From Erythrobacter sp. (lineage in GTDB: Bacteria > Pseudomonadota > Alphaproteobacteria > Sphingomonadales > Sphingomonadaceae): a stretch of DNA of 64,000 bases. Within the stretch, counting starts at the first letter, position 1. Every line of letters begins with the position of its first letter. This document shows positions 36,749-45,445 of the stretch, one piece after another. Made by a program: the position numbers and the translations under genes. Under the pieces are notes generated by a model that saw nothing but the letters and a program-made list of their open reading frames with translations, ran no database searches and was not told the origin of the DNA. The DNA lies in assembly GCF_030066995.1 (NCBI RefSeq), contig NZ_JASJAP010000003.1, positions 248,001-312,000 of the forward strand. Reading direction: 5' to 3'.

Positions 36749-36862
36749 GGGCACGGGGTTTAGGCGGGGGAACACGAAAAGCAAGCGCGGTCCGGTGGTT
36801 GTGGGTGACAGCTAGAAGCAAACCCTTTAGGCGCAGGGCCAACGCAATTCAGGAGATTCCAA

Positions 36863-37324
36863 ATGGCTGAGAAGCTCACATTTACGCTCGACACCGGAGA
36901 TGGTGAGAACAAGGACGTCGTCATCAAGCTGCGCCCCGACCTTGCGCCCGGCCATGTGGAGCGCATCACTGAGCTCGCGAGCGAAGGTTTCTATGACGGC
37001 GTTGTCTTCCACCGCGTGATCGATGGCTTCATGGCGCAGGGCGGCGATCCGACCGGGACCGGCATGGGCGGCAGCGACCGTCCGGACCTGAAGGCCGAAT
37101 TCAACGATGAGCCGCATGTCGAAGGCGTGTGCTCAATGGCGCGCGCGCAGAACCCGGACAGCGCAAATTCGCAATTCTTCATCTGCATCGACGACGCGCG
37201 CTTCCTCGACAAGCAATACACCGTGTGGGGCCAGGTCGAGAGCGGCATGGAACACGTCCACGCGCTGCCCAAAGGCGAACCGCCGGCCGCTCCGGGCAAG
37301 ATCGTGAAAGCGAGCGTTGCCTAA
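36863..37324 (+). CDS. Peptidyl-prolyl cis-trans isomerase, cyclophilin type
   Basis: A 153-residue cytoplasmic cyclophilin (no signal peptide) that accelerates proline isomerisation. Conserved core: GFYDGVVFHRVIDGFMAQGGDPTGTGMGG, containing the catalytic Arg region, NSQFFICI and LDKQYTVWGQVESGME. AGGAG about 10 bases before the ATG is the ribosome-binding site. The following small gene overlaps its 3' end by 8 bases. Confidence 0.95.
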   Translation: MAEKLTFTLDTGDGENKDVVIKLRPDLAPGHVERITELASEGFYDGVVFHRVIDGFMAQGGDPTGTGMGGSDRPDLKAEFNDEPHVEGVCSMARAQNPDSANSQFFICIDDARFLDKQYTVWGQVESGMEHVHALPKGEPPAAPGKIVKASVA

Positions 37325-37772
37325 CCTCGCCAGCGAGGTCAGTCAGTCTCTGAGCGCGGTGGCGCAAGCGCTAGCCACAGCGCGTGATCCCTGGTGGGTG
37401 ATAGGGAGCGCAGCGGTCGCTCTGCATGGCGGAGCACCGGGAGCGATCGCTGATGTGGACGTCATCGTCTCGCTTCACGATCTCGATCATCTCTATCGAC
37501 GCCTGCCTCTCACCAACACGCCGGAAGAGGGCAAGATCTTGTTCACGTCCGACCGGTTCGGGCGCTGGTCCGAGCCGCCATTGGACGTTGAGTTCATGGC
37601 CAATTTGAAGCTGCGTGTAGAGGATGAGTGGCAGCCGATTCAGCCAGCAACGCGCCAAGCCGCCCAGCTTGGCGAGCGCAGGCTATACGTGCCCGAAAAG
37701 GGAGAACTGATCGCCATTCTCCACCGCTTCGGGCGCGAGAAAGACCGGCGACGAGCAGCAAGCCTGACCTAG
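37317..37772 (+). CDS. Nucleotidyltransferase-fold protein, hypothetical
   Basis: A 151-residue protein beginning at a TTG that overlaps the cyclophilin stop by 8 bases. WWVIGSAAVALHGGAPGAIADVDVIV (residues 26-51) has the GS motif at 30-31 and two Asp residues at 46/48, the metal-binding DxD of minimal nucleotidyltransferases. It is not of the cGAS/DncV type as far as I can see, and the C terminus (EKDRRRAASLT) is short. Antitoxin-like AbiEii/MNT relatives use this fold. Function is not assigned; no partner toxin is adjacent. Confidence 0.6.
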   Translation: MPNLASEVSQSLSAVAQALATARDPWWVIGSAAVALHGGAPGAIADVDVIVSLHDLDHLYRRLPLTNTPEEGKILFTSDRFGRWSEPPLDVEFMANLKLRVEDEWQPIQPATRQAAQLGERRLYVPEKGELIAILHRFGREKDRRRAASLT

Positions 37773-37864
37773 GTTCGCTTTTCCACAATCCCCTCCAGCA
37801 CCTTCGTCACCGGCACATGAAACGGCAGCTTTGTGTTGGTGTGGTGCCGCGCAGTGATCGGCAT
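37769..37864 (-). pseudogene. Remnant of a duplicated 3' gene end
   Basis: Read leftward, this 31-codon frame encodes [19 protein letters not shown] near its end, almost identical to the C terminus of the neighbouring alpha/beta-hydrolase-like gene ([19 protein letters not shown]). In DNA, 37793-37848 matches 37986-38041 at 49 of 56 positions, including a 36-base block with one mismatch. The rest of the copy is missing; a hairpin repeat (37872-37939) abuts the break point. Confidence 0.75.
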
Positions 37865-37871
37865 TCCGCTT

Positions 37872-37939
37872 CCCCGCGGAGGCGGGGATCCAGGGTTAGG
37901 TTGCTCGGAAGTTGCTCTGGGCCCCCGCCTTTGCGGGGG
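37872..37939. repeat. Dispersed hairpin pair
   Basis: CCCCGC/GCGGGG (37872-37887, loop GGAG) and CCCCCGC/GCGGGGG (37922-37939, loop CTTT) frame a GGATCCAGGG core. Same design as 8876-8940. It sits between the gene remnant and the intact gene and may have mediated the deletion. Confidence 0.75.
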
Positions 37940-37967
37940 AGCATCGGTAGGGCGCAGGGCAAGGCAA

Positions 37968-38849
37968 TCAGCCTCGCGCGATTTTCTCCAGCACCTTTGT
38001 CACCGGCACATGAAACGGCAGGCGCGTATTCGTGTGGTGCCAGGCGTTCGGGATAGTCACGTCCACCGCGATATCGGGGCGTGAGTTGAGCGCGCCGAAG
38101 CTGTCGAGATCGCCCATCACATCGATGACCCGCTCGATCTGGTTCGGCATCGCGATGCGCGCGCCGAAGGTGACGATGGGCACCTCGCGCGCGACCGTTT
38201 CGAACCGCTTGGGGTGACGTGCGCGCAAGGCGTAGAGCGCTTCGGATATCACCAGATTACCCTTTGAGTGGCCGACCAGCCAGTCGGTCTCCACCTCGCG
38301 CGCCAGCAGTCGCATGAGCGCCTTTACGTCTTCGCTGAAACTGGCGAGCTGAAAGCCTTGCCCGGGATCGACGCTCGATAGTGGGGGCGAGGGCAGCCAG
38401 GGGTTCAGCGCTCGTATCGCGTCAACGGTCCGGTCGAACGAATTCACACCGTGGCGCATCGCGTTGAGACCGCCGAACAGGAAGAACCCGCCCATCGCCT
38501 CGCTGGCGATGTCCGCGACGCCGTGGCCCGATACCACCGCGAGGACCCTGCCCCTGACCGCGTCCGCGACGTTGCGTGCGAGCGCCGCAGCGCCAAGCGC
38601 GGAACTGCCGACACCCGCCACGGTGATCGCGCGATACCGCTTGGCCAGCCCCTCGCACTGGGAGAGTTTGTACCACACGCGCAAGGATGCGTCCCAGGAG
38701 GGACCAACCTCCAGGATCATGCCCTCGACCTTGCTGGGATGCCGAAGTCTTGTCCTCTCATCGCGGCTCAGAGCGTCGAGATCGTAGAAGAGGCCATCAA
38801 GAGCGGTGTTTTCCGCTAGGTTGAGCGAGGAAAGGGGAGAAAGCGCCAT
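37968..38849 (-). CDS. Alpha/beta-hydrolase-like protein, hypothetical
   Basis: A 293-residue protein. [16 protein letters not shown] (near 190-205) has the GxSxG-like nucleophile elbow GHSKG of lipase/hydrolase folds, and an earlier glycine-rich segment ([15 protein letters not shown]) precedes [15 protein letters not shown]. The terminal [17 protein letters not shown] offers a possible catalytic His. No signal peptide is obvious. Substrate unknown. Its 3' end has been duplicated just downstream (remnant at 37769-37864). Confidence 0.6.
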   Translation of the reverse strand: MALSPLSSLNLAENTALDGLFYDLDALSRDERTRLRHPSKVEGMILEVGPSWDASLRVWYKLSQCEGLAKRYRAITVAGVGSSALGAAALARNVADAVRGRVLAVVSGHGVADIASEAMGGFFLFGGLNAMRHGVNSFDRTVDAIRALNPWLPSPPLSSVDPGQGFQLASFSEDVKALMRLLAREVETDWLVGHSKGNLVISEALYALRARHPKRFETVAREVPIVTFGARIAMPNQIERVIDVMGDLDSFGALNSRPDIAVDVTIPNAWHHTNTRLPFHVPVTKVLEKIARG

Positions 38850-38966
38850 AAATCGCGCGCCTTCTATCGCCTTCCTTCTCGCAGTGCACGCCCTCCTTTG
38901 TGCGGAGATCCCCGATCAAGCGAGCAATTGAAGCGGCGCCGCAATCCCGCTAAGGCGCGGCCGATC

Positions 38967-40313
38967 ATGAAACCGCAAACACTCCCCCTGAACCGGCCAA
39001 AGACCTACCGGGTCAAGTCCTTCGGCTGCCAGATGAACGTCTATGATGGCGAGCGCATGGGCGAGCTTCTGGCCGAGAAGGGCATCGCGCCCGCGCCCGA
39101 AGGCGAAGAGGCCGATCTGGTGGTGCTCAACACCTGCCACATCCGCGAGAAGGCCGCCGAAAAGGTCTATTCGGATATCGGGCGTCTCAAGAAAGAGGAC
39201 GGCACCAAGCCGATCATCGCGGTCGCGGGATGCGTCGCGCAGGCCGAGGGCGAGGAGATCATGGAGCGCGCGCCCTCGGTCTCGATGGTGGTCGGCCCGC
39301 AGGCTTATCACAGGTTGCCCGACATGCTCGACAAAGCGGTGAAGGGCCAGCGCGCGACCGATACGGACATGCCTGCGATCGCGAAATTCGATTCGCTCCC
39401 CAAGCGAAAGAAACGCTCGCCGACCGCGTTTCTGACGGTGCAGGAGGGCTGCGACAAGTTCTGCACCTATTGCGTGGTGCCTTATACGCGCGGCGCTGAA
39501 ATCTCGCGCCCCTACAGCGACTTGATCGATGAAGCTTACAGACTGGTTGACGCTGGCGCGCGCGAGATCACGTTGCTGGGACAGAACGTAAACGCCTGGT
39601 CGGGCGAGGATGCGAATGGCCGGCGCGCGGGGTTGGGCGAACTCATCCACGCCATCGCCAGGATCGATGGCCTCGAGCGCATTCGCTACACCACAAGCCA
39701 CCCGAACGACATGGATGACGCGCTGATCGAGGCGCACGGCTCGTCCGACAAGCTGATGCCCTATCTCCATTTGCCGGTGCAGTCTGGCAACGACCGGGTG
39801 CTCAAGGCAATGAACCGCGCGCACACCGCCGAGAGCTATCTCAGGCTGCTTGAGCGTTTCCGCACGGTCCGGCCCGATATCGCGCTGTCGGGCGACTTCA
39901 TCGTCGGATTTCCGGGCGAGACCGAGGCGGAGTTTGAAGACACGCTGAGCCTGATTGACGAAGTGCGCTACAGCCAAGCGTTCAGCTTCAAGTATTCCCC
40001 GCGCCCCGGCACGCCCGCTGCGACGATGGACAATCAGATCGCGCCCGAGGTGATGAGCGAGCGCCTGCATCGTCTGCAGGCGCGCCTCAACCGCGATCAG
40101 ATCGCCTTCAACGAGGCAAGCGTAGGCAAGACGTGCCAAGTGCTGGTCGAACGCAAGGGCAAGCATCCGGGCCAATGGCTCGGCAAATCGCCCTGGCTGC
40201 AAAGCGTGTGGTTCGAAGGCGAGGCGCAGATCGGCGATCTGATCGAAGTCGAACTGGTCGAAGCCGGGCCGAACTCACTCAAGGGCGCGCTTTTGACACC
40301 GGCCATCGCCTGA
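38967..40313 (+). CDS. miaB: tRNA-2-methylthio-N6-dimethylallyladenosine synthase
   Basis: A 448-residue radical SAM methylthiotransferase that modifies A37 of tRNAs reading UNN codons. The N-terminal UPF0004 domain has three cluster Cys ([23 protein letters not shown]), the radical SAM motif is Cys-x3-Cys-x2-Cys (CDKFCTYC), and a TRAM domain ends the protein. Start at 38967 (MKPQTLPL). It leads the conserved miaB-phoH-ybeY-corC series. Confidence 0.97.
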   Translation: MKPQTLPLNRPKTYRVKSFGCQMNVYDGERMGELLAEKGIAPAPEGEEADLVVLNTCHIREKAAEKVYSDIGRLKKEDGTKPIIAVAGCVAQAEGEEIMERAPSVSMVVGPQAYHRLPDMLDKAVKGQRATDTDMPAIAKFDSLPKRKKRSPTAFLTVQEGCDKFCTYCVVPYTRGAEISRPYSDLIDEAYRLVDAGAREITLLGQNVNAWSGEDANGRRAGLGELIHAIARIDGLERIRYTTSHPNDMDDALIEAHGSSDKLMPYLHLPVQSGNDRVLKAMNRAHTAESYLRLLERFRTVRPDIALSGDFIVGFPGETEAEFEDTLSLIDEVRYSQAFSFKYSPRPGTPAATMDNQIAPEVMSERLHRLQARLNRDQIAFNEASVGKTCQVLVERKGKHPGQWLGKSPWLQSVWFEGEAQIGDLIEVELVEAGPNSLKGALLTPAIA

Positions 40314-40430
40314 GGAGGCGGATGACAACCCGGTGACTTTCCACCGCTACGCTCTGGTGATCCGCTTGCTTTGCGCGAGGTAGCCCCTAGGCTTCCGACT
40401 CGACCGTCCAACGCAGCCAAAAAGGGACCT

Positions 40431-41471
40431 ATGGGCCGCAGACCGACACGCAAGATTGATCCAGCCGCCTTGCCCGAGGCTATCGCAGACGATGGCACGC
40501 AGCGCGCGAAGGCGGAGCTGACGTTCGAGAACCAGTCGCTGCTCGGTGCGCTGTTTGGCCAGTTCGACGCCAACCTGGTTCAGGTGGAAAACCGGCTCGG
40601 TGTGTTTATCCACGCGCGCGGTGACAAGATCGTTATCGAGGGGCCTGAGGACTCGGTGGCGCGGGCGCGCGACACGCTCAACACGATGTATGATCGCCTT
40701 GCCATGGGTCAGGACTTAGACGCGGGCGCAATCGAGTCGCTCATTGCCCATTCGATCCAGGTGTCCAACGAGCCGACGCTCGACGGCATTGTCCGCAGGG
40801 ACAAAAGCGAACCGCCGATCATGATCCGCACGCGCAAGAAGACGATTGTGCCGCGCTCGGCGGCGCAGATCGACTACATGCGCGCGCTGGTTCGCGACGA
40901 TATCGTCTTCGCGCTCGGCCCGGCAGGCACGGGCAAAACCTATATCGCGGTCGCGCAGGCGGTCAGCCAGCTTATCACCGGCAGCGTGCAGCGCCTGATC
41001 CTGTCGCGCCCGGCGGTGGAAGCAGGCGAAAAGCTGGGCTTCCTGCCCGGCACGGAGAAGGAGAAGGTCGATCCCTATCTGCGCCCGCTCTATGACGCGC
41101 TCAACGATTGCATGCCGCCCGAACAGGTCCAGCGCCGGATCGACAACGGCGAGATCGAGATCGCGCCGATTGCGTTTATGCGCGGGCGCACGCTGTCGGA
41201 TGCGTTCGTGATCCTCGACGAAGCGCAGAACACGACGCGCGAGCAGATGAAGATGTTCCTAACCCGCTTTGGCCAGAACAGCCGGATGGTGGTGTGCGGA
41301 GACCCGTTGCAGGTCGACATTCCCGGCGGCATAGTGATGAGCGGCCTGGCTGACGCGGTCGAGAAGCTGGAGGATGTCGAGGGCTTCGGCACCATCCGCT
41401 TCAGCGCTGCCGATGTGGTCCGCCACCCGATCGTGGGCCGAATCGTCGAGGCGTATGAGGGCGATGGATAA
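40431..41471 (+). CDS. PhoH family protein
   Basis: A 346-residue P-loop ATPase with an N-terminal KH-like RNA-binding region (NRLGVFIHARGDKIVIEG) and the PhoH core: Walker A FALGPAGTGKTYIAVA, Walker B VILDEAQNTTREQMKMF and VVCGDPLQVDIPGG. PhoH-like proteins work in RNA metabolism with YbeY. Start at 40431 (MGRRPTRK). The usual direct neighbour ybeY is displaced here by an inserted gene. Confidence 0.93.
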   Translation: MGRRPTRKIDPAALPEAIADDGTQRAKAELTFENQSLLGALFGQFDANLVQVENRLGVFIHARGDKIVIEGPEDSVARARDTLNTMYDRLAMGQDLDAGAIESLIAHSIQVSNEPTLDGIVRRDKSEPPIMIRTRKKTIVPRSAAQIDYMRALVRDDIVFALGPAGTGKTYIAVAQAVSQLITGSVQRLILSRPAVEAGEKLGFLPGTEKEKVDPYLRPLYDALNDCMPPEQVQRRIDNGEIEIAPIAFMRGRTLSDAFVILDEAQNTTREQMKMFLTRFGQNSRMVVCGDPLQVDIPGGIVMSGLADAVEKLEDVEGFGTIRFSAADVVRHPIVGRIVEAYEGDG

Positions 41472-41501
41472 CCTGGCCTTTTCCCGTCGCATCGGCTCCT
41501 G

Positions 41502-42896
41502 ATGGTCACCACAAGAAGAGAGCATAAATGGCTACGCTACGCTCTAGGTCGTTCCTTATGGCCGGACCTCCTTTCCGCCCTCGCAGCGGTGGTCGGGGTA
41601 GTCGCGCTTGCTGACTATGTCATAGCCTATCTGGCGGGCGCGCTTACGAGCGCCAACATCGCATTTGCCATAATCGCAAGCGCTTCAGTTGTTCTGAGCG
41701 TCGTCCTCATTTGGAGAGGACGAGCGTCCTACGTGCGGAAGGCCAATGCAAAGCTGAATGCGACGCTTGCGACTAAGATCGCATCCGATCTGAAAATTGA
41801 ATTACCCAGCGATTACAGGACGAGCGGGTATGAGTTGGTCGGAGGAAAACACGGATTCGGATTTTGGAGTAGATACACTACCTCTCAATTATTCCGTAAG
41901 TCGGGAGCGAAAGAATTGTCGGGGACGATTCGTATTCGCGCCGGAAAGTTTACAGGACGAGAGGATCTGCGGCGTTCGATAGGCGCAAGGAATGCAGTGA
42001 ACGCAATCCGCAGTCAGACACTCTTCCGCAATGATCGGAAGATCAGACTGCGCAGCAATCTGTTAAAGGCGACCTGGAGTGGCGGAAATGTCGAACTTCA
42101 AGAAACCGATTATCTTGCGTCGCGCATCAGCAACGATATCTCTTTTCAGACCATCAGTTTGCGCAACGCAGCGCTCGATAGTCCGGACGAAGCCACGACC
42201 GAAGTTCTCTATGACGGGCTGTCATTCTTTCTCAAGACCAAAGCTGAGGGTCGCGAGTTTCGCGGCTATTGCGATACCGATTGTTCGAACCAGATTGGAG
42301 TTTCGACGCTCGCCTTCACTAGCGATGGTTACCTGTTGCTCGTAGACCAGTTGAGCGGTGGCCTCGAAAGTGCTGAACTTATTGCACCCAGTGGTTCCGG
42401 CTCTCTCGATTGGGAAGACTTGCCGTCTGATCCCGATGGTAAGGATTTCTGGACATGGATTACTCAAGCAGCTAAGCGCGAACTGCGAGAAGAACTTGGT
42501 CTGTGCCACTACAGCCTCTCTTTGCTCGAGCGAATAAGGCATCGTCATAAAGTGCGATGGATGAAATCACTCAGCATTGAGCCCGCCCTGATCGGCATAG
42601 GGGGCCTGATGCATCGCGGTGGAAAGCCAGACCTATTCTTCCTTGCCAAGCTTGATTGCACCGTCGACGATATTCGAAGATACTCCGTTTACGGAGCCGA
42701 GGAAAAGTTTCTTTCGCAGCGTTGTGGATTGGATGCTGCGAAGAAACTGACTGATTGGACGCCGCAAAGCGTGCAGGAGTTGGTAGGCCGAAACACGACA
42801 GATCGGGATTCGTTCCCATTAGAGTTGTGCTTCTTAATGCTGTTGGAGTTGTGCCAGACTTGCCCCGGAGAGTTGCAGTCATTCCTTGAAGACTAA
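41502..42896 (+). CDS. Two-TM protein with C-terminal Nudix domain (Cap16-like architecture)
   Basis: A 464-residue protein: basic N terminus, two hydrophobic helices (about 22-47 and 52-71), a charged soluble region (75-260), then a Nudix-like domain from about 262 to 430. The Nudix box is present as RELREELGL (326-334), which keeps the REuxEE metal-binding core; the upstream Gly and Glu of the consensus are not in register. 2TM plus NUDIX is the architecture reported for the CBASS effector Cap16. No CD-NTase, E1/E2 or JAB gene is nearby. GC is lower: two 60-base lines I counted (41881, 42661) are 50%, against 72% for the line at 43021. It interrupts phoH-ybeY. Confidence 0.75.
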   Translation: MVTTRREHKWLRYALGRSLWPDLLSALAAVVGVVALADYVIAYLAGALTSANIAFAIIASASVVLSVVLIWRGRASYVRKANAKLNATLATKIASDLKIELPSDYRTSGYELVGGKHGFGFWSRYTTSQLFRKSGAKELSGTIRIRAGKFTGREDLRRSIGARNAVNAIRSQTLFRNDRKIRLRSNLLKATWSGGNVELQETDYLASRISNDISFQTISLRNAALDSPDEATTEVLYDGLSFFLKTKAEGREFRGYCDTDCSNQIGVSTLAFTSDGYLLLVDQLSGGLESAELIAPSGSGSLDWEDLPSDPDGKDFWTWITQAAKRELREELGLCHYSLSLLERIRHRHKVRWMKSLSIEPALIGIGGLMHRGGKPDLFFLAKLDCTVDDIRRYSVYGAEEKFLSQRCGLDAAKKLTDWTPQSVQELVGRNTTDRDSFPLELCFLMLLELCQTCPGELQSFLED

Positions 42897-42988
42897 CCCG
42901 TTGGTGTGGAACCGGCAGGTCACCAAACTGGTCGCTTCCATGGGGCCGAGCCTACGCTAGTGAGCGTTTCAGAGTTGCAGAATTCGCG

Positions 42989-43474
42989 ATGAAATTGGAT
43001 ATCGACATCGAAGGTTGGCCCGCGGGCGAGTGGAAGACGCTTGCGGCGCGATCGGTGGATGCGGTGAACGGCGTCGCCTCCGAACTGGCGAACGCTCGGC
43101 TGACCGCGAGTCTCCTCCTCACCACCGACACCGAGGTCCACACCCTCAACCGCGAATGGCGCGAGCGCGACAAGGCGACGAATGTGCTGAGCTTCCCCAT
43201 GCTCGACCGCGCCGAATTGCTCGACCTGACCCGGGACGGCCCGCCCGTCATGCTCGGCGATATCGCGCTCGCTTACGAGACCTGCGCGCGCGAGGCTGAG
43301 GAGAAGGGTATCGAACTCGAAGCGCACGCTGCGCACCTTATCGTCCACGGATTGCTGCACCTCGCGGGATACGATCATGTGCACTCGGACGAGGAAGCCG
43401 AGGCCATGGAGGCGCTGGAAACGCGCGCTCTTGCAAAATTGGGCCTTGAGGACCCATATGATGACAGAGACTGA
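42989..43474 (+). CDS. ybeY: Endoribonuclease YbeY (rRNA maturation)
   Basis: A 161-residue single-domain zinc endoribonuclease for 16S rRNA 3' processing and 70S quality control. The metal motif HGLLHLAGYDH (HxxxHxxxxxH) is complete. The Arg of the conserved NREWRERDKATNVLSFP motif and the following GDIALAYE are present. It sits between the inserted 2TM-Nudix gene and corC, 23 bases before the latter. Confidence 0.96.
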   Translation: MKLDIDIEGWPAGEWKTLAARSVDAVNGVASELANARLTASLLLTTDTEVHTLNREWRERDKATNVLSFPMLDRAELLDLTRDGPPVMLGDIALAYETCAREAEEKGIELEAHAAHLIVHGLLHLAGYDHVHSDEEAEAMEALETRALAKLGLEDPYDDRD

Positions 43475-43497
43475 ACGGAGGAAACCTCGCTAGGGCC

Positions 43498-44442
43498 ATG
43501 CCCGATTCACAAAGCCCCGCGGGAGACGCGGAGAGTAGCAGCGGGCTCTGGTCCAATCTGGGGCTCGCTTTCAGACGATTGACAGGGGCCGGTGACGGCG
43601 ATCGCTCCTTGCGTGCGCAGCTTGAGGAGGCAATCGACGAGCACGAGGGCGAAAACGGCGACGACACGCCCGATGAGGGCGGGAGCGCCAGTGGCGACCT
43701 GTTGCCGGTTGAGCGGCAGATGTTGCGCAACCTCCTGCACTTCTCCGACCACGACGCCGACGATGTCGCAGTGCCGCGCGGTGAGATCGTCGCGGTGGAC
43801 GCCAAGATCGACTGGGAAGAGCTGGTCGCCACCTTCTCCGAGCACGGTCATTCGCGCATGCCGGTCTATCGCGAGACGCTCGATGAGGTGATCGGCATGA
43901 TCCACATCAAGGACGTGTTTTCCTACCTTGCCAACGGCAAAACGCCGCCTTCGGACTGGACGACGCTGATGCGGCAACCGCTCTACGTGCCGCAGGTGCG
44001 CGGCGCGCTTGATGTGCTCGCGGACATGCGCGCGCGGCGAGTGCACCTTGCCATCGTGCTTGACGAGTTTTCCGGGACCGACGGTATCATCACCATCGAA
44101 GACCTGGTCGAAGAGATCGTCGGGGAAATCGAGGATGAACACGATGAGACGCCCGAAGCGCTGATCGTTCCGATTGGCGAGGGCATGTGGGATTGCGACG
44201 CGCGCGCCGAGCTGGAGGACGTGGCTGAGATGGTCGATCCGCGCCTTGCCGAGGTTGAAGAATCGGTCGACACTCTGGGCGGGCTGGCGTTCGTTCTCGC
44301 CGAAGCGGTGCCACAGGTCGGCGCAATGGTGGAACATCCCAGCGGCTGGCGGATTGAGGTAACAGCGGGCGATGAGACGCATGTGAAACGTCTGCGGCTG
44401 CATCGACCGGACGCCGCGCCAGTTGCGAGTGACATGCAATAA
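43498..44442 (+). CDS. corC: Hemolysin-family/CorC-like protein with CBS domains
   Basis: A 314-residue cytosolic protein: an acidic N terminus, a CBS pair (about 95-215; VPRGEIVAVDAKIDWEEL ... HLAIVLDEFSGTDGIITIEDLVEEIVGEI) and a C-terminal CorC_HlyC domain (WDCDARAELEDVAEM). Relatives influence Mg/Co export. The usual following lnt gene is absent; a LysR gene comes next. Confidence 0.87.
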   Translation: MPDSQSPAGDAESSSGLWSNLGLAFRRLTGAGDGDRSLRAQLEEAIDEHEGENGDDTPDEGGSASGDLLPVERQMLRNLLHFSDHDADDVAVPRGEIVAVDAKIDWEELVATFSEHGHSRMPVYRETLDEVIGMIHIKDVFSYLANGKTPPSDWTTLMRQPLYVPQVRGALDVLADMRARRVHLAIVLDEFSGTDGIITIEDLVEEIVGEIEDEHDETPEALIVPIGEGMWDCDARAELEDVAEMVDPRLAEVEESVDTLGGLAFVLAEAVPQVGAMVEHPSGWRIEVTAGDETHVKRLRLHRPDAAPVASDMQ

Positions 44443-44493
44443 TCGCACGGCAAGAGCGTTTTTTCACCGAAATCTTCCGTTTTTTGCATCCAA

Positions 44494-44506
44494 TTCGCTT
44501 GGCGAA
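44494..44506. promoter_or_regulatory. Candidate LysR-type T-N11-A site
   Basis: TTCGC-TTG-GCGAA is a perfect 5-3-5 inverted repeat whose ends satisfy the T-N11-A rule for LysR regulators. It lies 29 bases before the LysR start, fitting autoregulation. Confidence 0.45.
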
Positions 44507-44535
44507 CGTATTTCCTATCAGGGATAGGAGTTTGC

Positions 44536-45420
44536 ATGCCTTCACGTCGTTTGCCACCGCTTCGCGCGCTCGAAGCCTTCATGCGCACCGTTCGCCTTGG
44601 CTCCGCGCGCGCCGCCGCTGAGGAGATCGGGCTGAGCCCGTCCGCGCTCTCACGCCGGATCACCAATCTGGAAGAGTTTGTCGGCAAAAAGCTCTTCACT
44701 CGCGCGCGCCAGTCGATGCAGCTGACCGATGAAGGCCAGGCCTTCTATGAGGCGGTGAACCCGCATCTGGAATCGCTCGCGCGCGCGGTCGAGAGCCAGT
44801 CGGACAACGTTTCGCTGCTGCGCCTGCGCCTCGGCGTCCTTCCCATGTTCGGCAGCCAGCGCCTGTTCCCGCGTCTTGGCGAATTGCGCAAGCGCCATCC
44901 CCTGCTGCACATCGATATCGACACCGCTCCGCATCTGGAAGACCGGGTGGGCGACACGCTGGATGCGGCCATCATCCTCTCTCGCGGCCCCGACACCAAC
45001 CTTCACGCCGTGCGGCTCGACCACAACCTCGTCCACGCGCTGTGCTCGAAAGAGATCGCGCAGATTGTCGGTGAGGACATCACCGCCGAGCGGCTCGCCA
45101 AGCAGACCTTCCTGATCCACAACGAATTGCCCGAGAGCTTTCGCGCGTGGAAGCAGGCCTATCGCCTCGAAGATATGGAGCCCGCCGCGATTGATCACTA
45201 CGATTCCGGCCAGCTGATGCTGGAGGCCGCCGCCCAAGGGCTAGGCATTGCGATCATGCACGACGATCACCTGCGCCGCGCCGCCGACAGCCGCCTCACC
45301 AATCTCGGCTCGCTGACCGTGGAGAGCCCGTACAGCTACTGGTTTGTGTGCAAACCGACAGCGTTGGAGGCGAGGCCGGTGCGGCTGTTTCACGATTGGC
45401 TCGTGCGCGCGGCCCTTTAG
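44536..45420 (+). CDS. LysR family transcriptional regulator (GcvA-like)
   Basis: A 294-residue LysR-type regulator. The N-terminal winged HTH is RRLPPLRALEAF ... SARAAAEEIGLSPSALSRRITNLEEFVGKKLFTRA; the C-terminal part is the substrate-binding co-inducer domain. The RLPPLRALEAF start resembles GcvA-type members. No obvious partner gene is divergent from it; it follows corC and converges on a GNAT gene. Confidence 0.92.
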   Translation: MPSRRLPPLRALEAFMRTVRLGSARAAAEEIGLSPSALSRRITNLEEFVGKKLFTRARQSMQLTDEGQAFYEAVNPHLESLARAVESQSDNVSLLRLRLGVLPMFGSQRLFPRLGELRKRHPLLHIDIDTAPHLEDRVGDTLDAAIILSRGPDTNLHAVRLDHNLVHALCSKEIAQIVGEDITAERLAKQTFLIHNELPESFRAWKQAYRLEDMEPAAIDHYDSGQLMLEAAAQGLGIAIMHDDHLRRAADSRLTNLGSLTVESPYSYWFVCKPTALEARPVRLFHDWLVRAAL

Positions 45421-45445
45421 GCGCGCAAAGCCCTTGTTCGGTTTC

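Noticed and set aside
37317-42896. CBASS pair formed by the small nucleotidyltransferase gene and the 2TM-Nudix gene
   Set aside because: They are about 3.7 kb apart with housekeeping genes between, and the nucleotidyltransferase is short and does not look like a CD-NTase.
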